Assembly: GCF_009749525.1 (NCBI RefSeq)
Contig: NZ_WOAC01000014.1
Coordinates: 62,001 to 126,000, forward strand
DNA length: 64,000 nt
Direction of reading: 5' to 3'
Source: Mesorhizobium xinjiangense
GTDB taxonomy: Bacteria > Pseudomonadota > Alphaproteobacteria > Rhizobiales > Rhizobiaceae
Made by a program: the position numbers and the translations under genes. Positions 58,330 to 64,000 of this stretch are shown here, in pieces (positions within the stretch are counted from its first letter, which is position 1; every line of letters starts with the position of its first letter). The notes below the pieces were generated by a model that was not told where the DNA came from, ran no database searches, and worked only from the letters and a program-made list of their open reading frames with translations.

Positions 58330-59928
58330 TCAGGCGTCTGCCTGCGCGGCTTCTTCTTCCGCCTCGACGGGAGCCAGATCTTCTTCGGTGATCCAGCCCA
58401 TCTTCATACGCGAGGCGAGAACCATCTGCTCGGCATCGGCACGACTGATGCCAAAAGCGTCAAGCACTCCGGGAAAGAACTTGGTCTCGCCGTCCTTGCG
58501 TTCCTTCCATCCGACGAGATCGTCGATTGCGTAGCCGGCGAAATCCTCCAGCGTTTTCACGTCGTCTTCGCCAAGGGCGACCAACATCGCAGTGGTGATG
58601 CCCGGGATGTCACGCAGTTCGTCGGAAACACCCAACTCCTTGCGCTTGGCGTCGTGCTCTGCCTCGATGCGCTCGAGATATTCGCGCGCACGCTGCTGGA
58701 CCTCGCTCGCCACGTCCTCGTCGAAGCCGTCGATCGAGGCGATCTCGTCCAGTTCGACGTAAGCCACTTCCTCGACCGAGGTGAAGCCTTCGGATGCAAG
58801 GACCTGGCCAACCATCTCGTCGACGTTGAGGGCCTCCATGAAGAGATTCGAACGTTCGACGAACTCCTTCTGACGCCGCTCGCTCTCTTCCTGCTCGGTG
58901 AGAATGTCGATGTCCCAGCCGGTGAGCTGCGAGGCCAGCCGCACATTCTGGCCGCGCCGGCCGATCGCCAGCGAAAGCTGATCGTCGGGCACCACGACCT
59001 CGATGCGCTCGGCCTCCTCGTCGAGAACGACCTTGGCCACCTCGGCCGGCTGCAGCGCATTGACGATGAAGGCGGCGGCATCTTCCGACCAGGGAATGAT
59101 GTCGATCTTCTCGCCCTGCAGCTCGCCCACGACCGCCTGGACGCGGCTGCCGCGCATGCCCACGCAGGCGCCGACCGGATCGATCGAGCTGTCGCGCGAA
59201 ATCACTGCGATCTTGGCGCGCGAACCGGGATCGCGAGCAACCGACTTGATCTCGATAATGCCGTCATAGATCTCCGGCACTTCCATGGTGAACAGCTTCG
59301 CCATGAACTGCGGATGGGTGCGCGACAAAAAGATCTGCGGGCCGCGCTGCTCGCGCCGCACGTCATAGACATAGGCGCGCACGCGATCGCCATATTTGAA
59401 ATTCTCGCGCGGGATCAACTCGTCACGGCGGATGATGGCCTCGCCACGGCCGAGATCGACGATCACATTGCCGTATTCGACGCGCTTGACCGAGCCGTTG
59501 ACGATCTCGCCGATGCGGTCCTTGTACTCGTCATACTGCCGGTCGCGCTCGGCCTCGCGCACCTTCTGCACGATGACCTGCTTGGCCGACTGGGCGGCGA
59601 TGCGGCCGAAATCCATCGGCGGCAGCTGCTCGGCGATGAAATCGCCGACCTGGGCGTCGGGATTGCGGTGGCGGGCCTCATCGAGCAAGACCTCGCGCAT
59701 CGGCTCCTCGACGGCTTCGACGACTTCCATCAAGCGCTGCAGCTTCATCTCACCCGTCTGCGAGTTGATGTCGGCGCGGATGTTGGTTTCCTGGCCGTAG
59801 CGCGAGCGGGCCGCCTTCTGGATCGCGTCGGCCATGGCGGACAGGACGATCTGCTTGTCGATCGACTTTTCCCGCGCCACCGCATCTGCGATCTGCAGAA
59901 GCTCCAGACGGTTTGCACTGACTGCCAT
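58330..59928 (-). CDS. nusA: transcription termination/antitermination factor NusA
   Basis: Binds RNA polymerase and nascent RNA to modulate pausing and termination. The N-terminal domain begins MAVSANRLELLQIADAVARE; an S1 domain (GEIVNGSVKRVEYGNVIVDL), KH domains (DPVGACVGMRGSRVQAVVGE; LAIGRRGQNVRLASQLTGWD) and C-terminal acidic repeats follow. ATG 59928 with AGGGAG upstream gives 532 residues; the in-frame start nine codons earlier is unlikely. Second gene of the rimP-led cluster. Confidence 0.97.
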   Translation of the reverse strand: MAVSANRLELLQIADAVAREKSIDKQIVLSAMADAIQKAARSRYGQETNIRADINSQTGEMKLQRLMEVVEAVEEPMREVLLDEARHRNPDAQVGDFIAEQLPPMDFGRIAAQSAKQVIVQKVREAERDRQYDEYKDRIGEIVNGSVKRVEYGNVIVDLGRGEAIIRRDELIPRENFKYGDRVRAYVYDVRREQRGPQIFLSRTHPQFMAKLFTMEVPEIYDGIIEIKSVARDPGSRAKIAVISRDSSIDPVGACVGMRGSRVQAVVGELQGEKIDIIPWSEDAAAFIVNALQPAEVAKVVLDEEAERIEVVVPDDQLSLAIGRRGQNVRLASQLTGWDIDILTEQEESERRQKEFVERSNLFMEALNVDEMVGQVLASEGFTSVEEVAYVELDEIASIDGFDEDVASEVQQRAREYLERIEAEHDAKRKELGVSDELRDIPGITTAMLVALGEDDVKTLEDFAGYAIDDLVGWKERKDGETKFFPGVLDAFGISRADAEQMVLASRMKMGWITEEDLAPVEAEEEAAQADA

Positions 59929-59974
59929 TATGGTCTCCCTTGCATCGGTCCGCATGCTCGCGCGGACCGCGAAA

Positions 59975-60607
59975 TCATTCGTCCGTTTCGTGTTCGTCTT
60001 CTTCGCCGCCGGCCTCGATGCCGCGGCGCTTCTTTTGTTCCTGGCGCGCCTTCTTGTCCATTTTCAGCGCGTCCTCGACAAGATCGTCGGTCAGGATCAG
60101 CCGCGCCTCGGCAATCGCCTCATAGGGCACCCGCACAGCCGGTTCGTCGCCATAGCTCGCAGCGTCGCGCTCGATCAGCACGTCATCGGAACCGGCTTCG
60201 GCGATCCGGCCGCGAAACCGCTTGCGATCGGCGATGAGCGTCGAGGTCTCGATCTTCGCCAGATGCCCGGCCCATTGCGCGAAATCGCTTTTGCGCACCA
60301 GCGGGCGATCGATGCCCGGAGACGACACTTCCAGATGATAAGCCTTATCGATCAGGTCCTCAACGTCGAGCAGCGGCGAAACCGCACGGCTCACCTCCTC
60401 GCAGTCGGCGACCGTCATCGTGCCGTCCTCGCGCTCGGCCATGATCTGCAGCGTCAGGCCGTTCTGACCGGATAGCCGCACCCGCACCAGGCGAAACTCC
60501 ATCGACCGCAACAGCGGCAGGATAAGCAGCGCTATGCGCGCTTCGAGCCCTGTCTCGCGGATAAGGCGATCGTCGTTCGCAGTCTGGTTGGTGCTTTCGT
60601 CGGACAT
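59975..60607 (-). CDS. rimP: ribosome maturation factor RimP
   Basis: Needed for 30S assembly. It has [20 protein letters not shown] and the preceding [20 protein letters not shown], both family-typical. At 210 residues it is longer than E. coli RimP because of a charged C-terminal tail ([20 protein letters not shown]). It heads the minus-strand run rimP-nusA-ylxR-infB-rbfA-truB-rpsO-pnp, with a terminator just upstream that insulates it from the arginase operon. Confidence 0.95.
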   Translation of the reverse strand: MSDESTNQTANDDRLIRETGLEARIALLILPLLRSMEFRLVRVRLSGQNGLTLQIMAEREDGTMTVADCEEVSRAVSPLLDVEDLIDKAYHLEVSSPGIDRPLVRKSDFAQWAGHLAKIETSTLIADRKRFRGRIAEAGSDDVLIERDAASYGDEPAVRVPYEAIAEARLILTDDLVEDALKMDKKARQEQKKRRGIEAGGEEDEHETDE

Positions 60608-60633
60608 ATGGTCTCCGCTCGGGCCGCAGGAAA

Positions 60634-60667
60634 CAAAAAAGAGCGGGACCGGGTGGACCCACTCTTG
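60634..60667 (-). terminator. terminator of the arginase-ocd operon
   Basis: On the minus strand AAGAGTGGG (60666-60658) pairs with CCCGCTCTT (60647-60639), one wobble, followed by a T-run (60640-60635). It lies about 100 bases past the ornithine cyclodeaminase stop and just upstream of rimP. Confidence 0.8.
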
Positions 60668-60766
60668 TTCAAAGCGACCAAGAATTTGATGCGCATATAG
60701 CGCCGATCGAGGCCATTTGCAAGGGCCGGGACGCCGATGACCCCGTTCCCGCGCGGACGCGCAAGC

Positions 60767-61825
60767 TCAGGCCGGCAACGCGGCCGCCCGCATGAGCATG
60801 CCGAACAGGTCGCGCGGATCGTCGGGATCGGCGAGCAGGTCGAGCTCGTCGAAATACGGCGTCGTGCGGATGAGGTCGCGCATGTAGCGCAGGGCCGAGA
60901 AATCCTCCACCGCAAAGCCCACCGAATCGAACAGCGTGATCTGGTCGCGGCCCGCGCGGCCGGCCGCCTTGCCGGTGATCACCTGCCACAGCTCCGTCAC
61001 CTCATGGTCCTTTTCGAGCTGCTGGATCTCGCCCTCGACGCGCGTCTGCGGCGGGTATTCGACGAAGATCGAGGATCGCAGGAGAATGTCGCGGTGAAGC
61101 TCGGTCTTGCCCGGACAGTCGCCCCCGGCGGCGTTGATGTGGATGCCGGGCCCGACCATGTTGTCGGTCAGGATGGTCGCATATTGCTTGTCGGCGGTGA
61201 CGGTGGTGACGATGTCGGCACCCTCGACCGCCGCCTCGGGCGAGGCGCAGACGGCAATGTCGAAGCCGCGTCCGGCGAGGTTCTTCGCGCAGCGTTCGCT
61301 GGCCGTGCGGTCGATGTCGTAGAGCGACAGCCGGTCGATGCCGACCAACGACCTGAAGGCGACGGCCTGGAATTCCGACTGAGCGCCATTTCCGATTATC
61401 GCCATCGAGCGCGCACCCTCAGGCGCCAGAAATTTCGCGGCAAGCGCCGACATGGCCGCCGTGCGCAGCGCCGTCAGGATGGTCATTTCCGTAATCAGCA
61501 CGGGATAGCCCGTATCCACCTCGGCCATGACGCCGAAAGCGGTCACGGTCTGGCGCCCTTCCTTCGTGTTCTTGGGGTGGCCGTTGACATATTTGAAGCC
61601 ATATGACTCGCCGTCGCTGGTCGGCATCAGTTCGATCACGCCCTCACGCGAATGCGTGGCGACGCGCGGCGTCTTGTCGAATAGTTCCCAGCGGCGGAAG
61701 TCCTCCTCGATATAGCCGGCGAGTGCGGCCAGGAAGCGCTCGATGCCGACGGCGTGGACGATGCGCATCATGTTTTCCACGCTGACGAAGGGCACCAGCG
61801 CGAGGGCGGAAGGGGCATATCCCAT
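60767..61825 (-). CDS. ocd: ornithine cyclodeaminase
   Basis: Converts L-ornithine to L-proline and ammonia using NAD+ as an internal redox cofactor. The mu-crystallin family fold is seen: HSREGVIELMPTSDGESYGF, TALRTAAMSALAAKFLAPEG, nucleotide site AIIGNGAQSEFQAVAF and GIHINAAGGDCPGKTEL. The 352 residues are normal. It starts two bases after the arginase stop, so the pair forms an arginine-to-proline catabolic route. Confidence 0.94.
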   Translation of the reverse strand: MGYAPSALALVPFVSVENMMRIVHAVGIERFLAALAGYIEEDFRRWELFDKTPRVATHSREGVIELMPTSDGESYGFKYVNGHPKNTKEGRQTVTAFGVMAEVDTGYPVLITEMTILTALRTAAMSALAAKFLAPEGARSMAIIGNGAQSEFQAVAFRSLVGIDRLSLYDIDRTASERCAKNLAGRGFDIAVCASPEAAVEGADIVTTVTADKQYATILTDNMVGPGIHINAAGGDCPGKTELHRDILLRSSIFVEYPPQTRVEGEIQQLEKDHEVTELWQVITGKAAGRAGRDQITLFDSVGFAVEDFSALRYMRDLIRTTPYFDELDLLADPDDPRDLFGMLMRAAALPA

Positions 61826-61827
61826 GA

Positions 61828-62748
61828 TCAAAAGCTCCGTGTCGGGCGGTCCATGATGCGGCGGCCCATCAGGCTCGCCACGAGGTCGACGATCAGGGTA
61901 GCGGTGCGGCCGCGCTCGTCGAGGAAGGGATTGAGCTCGACCAGATCGAGGCTCGAGACGAGGCCGCTGTCGCACAGCATCTCCATGGTCAGATGCGCCT
62001 CGCGAAAAGTCGCGCCGCCCGGCACCGTGGTGCCGACGGCCGGCGCAATGCCGGGGTCGAGAAAATCGACATCGAAGCTGACATGGAGCAGGCCGTTCTC
62101 GGCCTTCACGCGGGCCAGAAACTCTCGCAACAATGGTGCGACGCCATGCTCGTCGACGGCGCGCATATCGTGAACAGTGACGCCGGCCGCCTTCAGCGCC
62201 CGGCGCTCGGCCGGGTCGACGCTGCGCACGCCGAAGACGCATATGTGCGCCGGATCGACGCTGGCCTCCAGGTCCGGGAAACTGCCCGCAAAGCCCGTTT
62301 GGCCGCTGGCATAGGCAAGCGGCACGCCGTGCAGGTTGCCGCTCGCGGTGGTGTCGAGCGTGTGGAAATCGGGATGGGCATCAAGCCACAGAACGGACAA
62401 GGGCCTACCCGCGGCCGCCGCCCGGCGCGCCACCCCCGAAAGCGTCCCGGCCGAAATCGAATGATCGCCGCCAAGGAAGATCGGCATGGCGTCGGACGAC
62501 GCCTCGAAGGCGGCATCGCTCAGCAAGGCGGTCCAGGCCGCGACTTCCGGCAGCGCCTTGAGCGCGGCGTTGCCATGCGTCACCGGCCTCGGTAGCGGGG
62601 CGGCGAGCGTGCCCATGTCGGTGACGGTGTGGCCGAGTTCGGTAATGGCCGCGACCAGGCCGGCCGTGCGCAGCGCGCTCGGCCCCATCTCGCAGCCCAT
62701 GCGGCCCGCACCGTCTTGAACCGGCGCACCGACGATCCGGCAATGCAT
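61828..62748 (-). CDS. arginase
   Basis: Hydrolyses L-arginine to ornithine and urea. All manganese-binding motifs of the ureohydrolase family are present: GGDHS (93-97), DAHPDFH (123-129) and SFDVDFLDP (Asp226, Asp228). The 306 residues and the N-terminal VGAPVQDGAGRMGCEMGPSA suit arginase rather than agmatinase, as does the adjacent ornithine cyclodeaminase. Divergent from an Lrp-family regulator across 133 AT-rich bases. Confidence 0.95.
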   Translation of the reverse strand: MHCRIVGAPVQDGAGRMGCEMGPSALRTAGLVAAITELGHTVTDMGTLAAPLPRPVTHGNAALKALPEVAAWTALLSDAAFEASSDAMPIFLGGDHSISAGTLSGVARRAAAAGRPLSVLWLDAHPDFHTLDTTASGNLHGVPLAYASGQTGFAGSFPDLEASVDPAHICVFGVRSVDPAERRALKAAGVTVHDMRAVDEHGVAPLLREFLARVKAENGLLHVSFDVDFLDPGIAPAVGTTVPGGATFREAHLTMEMLCDSGLVSSLDLVELNPFLDERGRTATLIVDLVASLMGRRIMDRPTRSF

Positions 62749-62808
62749 GAACGATCACTCCCTGCTTTGTCTGCAGGTACGATCGAACCCGATTGAGCCG
62801 GCAATCTG

Positions 62809-62821
62809 AATATCAAATATT
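62809..62821. promoter_or_regulatory. candidate Lrp-type operator
   Basis: AATAT-CAA-ATATT is a perfect 5-bp inverted repeat in the unusually AT-rich divergent promoter between the arginase operon and the Lrp-family regulator, of the type bound by AsnC/Lrp proteins. Binding is inferred from position. Confidence 0.45.
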
Positions 62822-62881
62822 GGCAATTAATACAGGCTGAATTATCATTTCGATCAGCATATCTATCCAAAATGGCATGTC

Positions 62882-63319
62882 ATGGACGAACTCAACACAA
62901 GGCTTGTCACCCTGCTGCGCCATGACGGGCGGCGCAGCATTTCCGATCTCGCCATCGATCTCGGCGTATCGCGCGCAACGGTGCGGGCACGCATGGAGCG
63001 GCTCGAGCGGAGCGGCGAGATCCTCGGCTATACGGTGATCCTGCGCGCCGACGCCGTCGACCAGACGGTGCGCGGCATCATGCTGATCGAGATCGAGGGG
63101 CACGCCGCCGACCGCGTCATCAAGGCACTTGGGGGATTTTCCGAAGTGTCGACCATTCACACGACCAACGGCCGCTGGGACCTCGTGGTAGAGCTCGGTA
63201 CCGATTCATTGAGCGCGTTCGACGCCGTCCTGCGGCGCATAAGGCTCATTCCCGGCATCACCGGCAGCGAGACGAGCCTGTTGCTGGCGACGCCGCGCTC
63301 GACAAGGGCGCGGTTATAG
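62882..63319 (+). CDS. Lrp/AsnC-family transcriptional regulator
   Basis: A 145-residue regulator with an N-terminal helix-turn-helix (DGRRSISDLAIDLGVSRATV, then RARMERLERSGEILGYTVIL) and a C-terminal ligand-sensing RAM domain (VSTIHTTNGRWDLVVELGTD). Its divergent placement makes it the likely controller of the arginase-ornithine cyclodeaminase operon in response to arginine or ornithine, by analogy with arginine-catabolic Lrp regulators of rhizobia. Confidence 0.92.
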   Translation: MDELNTRLVTLLRHDGRRSISDLAIDLGVSRATVRARMERLERSGEILGYTVILRADAVDQTVRGIMLIEIEGHAADRVIKALGGFSEVSTIHTTNGRWDLVVELGTDSLSAFDAVLRRIRLIPGITGSETSLLLATPRSTRARL

Positions 63320-63353
63320 GGGCGGCATCAAAGCCGGGCCGCATCCCGCCTCC

Positions 63354-64000
63354 CTACACCCTGAAAAATGTCAGATAGGCTGGCGTGCGGCCTTCGCGGA
63401 TCGCCTTGGCCTCGTAGCGCGTGCCGGGCCAGCCCTCATAGGGCGTGCGCCAGTCGTCGGCTGAAGAAGCCTGCCATTCGAAGGCCGGATGAGCGCCGCA
63501 GTGGGCGAGCGTCCAGTTGACATAGGTGTCGATGTCGGAGGCGAAGCGAAAGCGGCCGCCCGGTTTCAGCACGCGGGCGAAACGGTGGAGATTGACCGGG
63601 CTGACGAAACGCCTTTTCCAGTGCTTCTTCTTCGGCCACGGATCGGGATAGAGAAGATCGATCCCGTCGATGGTGCCCTCTGGCAGCCAGTCGAGCAGCA
63701 CGGTCGCGTCGTCATCGTGCAGGCGGATGTTGGGCAGGGGCGCAGCGTCGTAAGCCTGCAGGAATTTGGCCATGCCGTTGATGAACGGCTCGACGCCGAT
63801 GAAACCGGTTTCGGGAAACCGGCTTGCCTCGTGATGCAGATGCTCGCCGCCGCCAAAGCCGATCTCCAGGCGGACCTCGGCGACAGCGGCAGCAAACAGG
63901 CTTTTCAGGTTGGGCGGCGCGGGCCTGTCCAGATCGAGCGCCAGCTCGGGCAGGCGCCGGGCGTGAATCTCACGCGCCCGGACGCGCAAGGCCTTGCCGC
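63354..64000 (-). CDS. trmB: tRNA (guanine-N7-)-methyltransferase, 5' part beyond window
   Basis: Makes m7G46 in tRNA. SAM-binding site [37 protein letters not shown] with the characteristic PDPWPKKKH, and C-terminal [20 protein letters not shown] are typical. The frame stays open to the window edge, reading [19 protein letters not shown], the expected internal sequence about 20-30 residues after the real start, which therefore lies outside. About 215 of roughly 235 residues are present. Confidence 0.95.
   Translation of the reverse strand, partial: GKALRVRAREIHARRLPELALDLDRPAPPNLKSLFAAAVAEVRLEIGFGGGEHLHHEASRFPETGFIGVEPFINGMAKFLQAYDAAPLPNIRLHDDDATVLLDWLPEGTIDGIDLLYPDPWPKKKHWKRRFVSPVNLHRFARVLKPGGRFRFASDIDTYVNWTLAHCGAHPAFEWQASSADDWRTPYEGWPGTRYEAKAIREGRTPAYLTFFRV

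Overview
The window is about 63% G+C and reads as the chromosome of an alphaproteobacterium of the order Hyphomicrobiales (Rhizobiales). A Phyllobacteriaceae-like relative (Mesorhizobium/Nitratireductor group) seems most likely, but genus is inference. The basis is gene order (mutM-ech-rpsT-dnaA-dnaN, irr/fabA-fabB-fabI, ffs-dnaX-ybaB, rimP-nusA-ylxR-infB-rbfA-truB-rpsO-pnp), a Fur-family regulator of Irr type, a perfect CtrA-type motif upstream of dnaA, and dispersed palindromes of the kind common in this order.

Layout. 0-7.2 kb: replication and repair genes on the minus strand (dnaN, dnaA, rpsT, an enoyl-CoA hydratase, mutM, deoB). 7.2-18.1 kb: a Tad/Cpa type IVc pilus locus, with two TadE-like minor pilins and a short secretin-N-terminus protein on minus and cpaA-cpaB-cpaC-cpaD-cpaE-cpaF-tadB-tadC on plus; tadD follows at 21 kb after a small block of accessory genes (methyltransferase, MarR regulator, NTF2-like protein, BKACE enzyme). 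No Flp pilin gene is visible. 21.9-25.5 kb: leucyl aminopeptidase, a winged-helix protein, an NlpC/P60 hydrolase and a 2-hydroxyacid reductase. 25.6-34.4 kb: a yej-type peptide ABC transporter operon with two substrate-binding proteins, split between yejE and yejF by a toxin-antitoxin island (complete vapBC plus a second antitoxin with a truncated PIN toxin).

34.5-45.7 kb: membrane cytochrome c, kdsB, prephenate dehydratase, EamA transporter, a class III nucleotide cyclase with an N-terminal cysteine cluster, nudC, a HIT protein, the SRP RNA gene, dnaX, ybaB (recR does not follow), a luciferase-like oxidoreductase, a D-2-hydroxyacid dehydrogenase and an SH3 protein. 45.7-48.9 kb: irr diverging from fabA-fabB-fabI. 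49-60.6 kb: an RsmC-like methyltransferase and the minus-strand ribosome/transcription cluster ending in pnp. 60.7-63.3 kb: an arginase-ornithine cyclodeaminase operon diverging from an Lrp-type regulator. The window ends inside trmB.

Most of this is conserved housekeeping sequence. I found no CRISPR array, prophage, insertion sequence or tRNA, and no clearly undescribed multi-gene system. The parts most worth a second look are the toxin-antitoxin island in the yej operon, the nested palindromic repeats at 48.9 and 53.3 kb, the dnaA upstream region and the pilin-less Tad locus.
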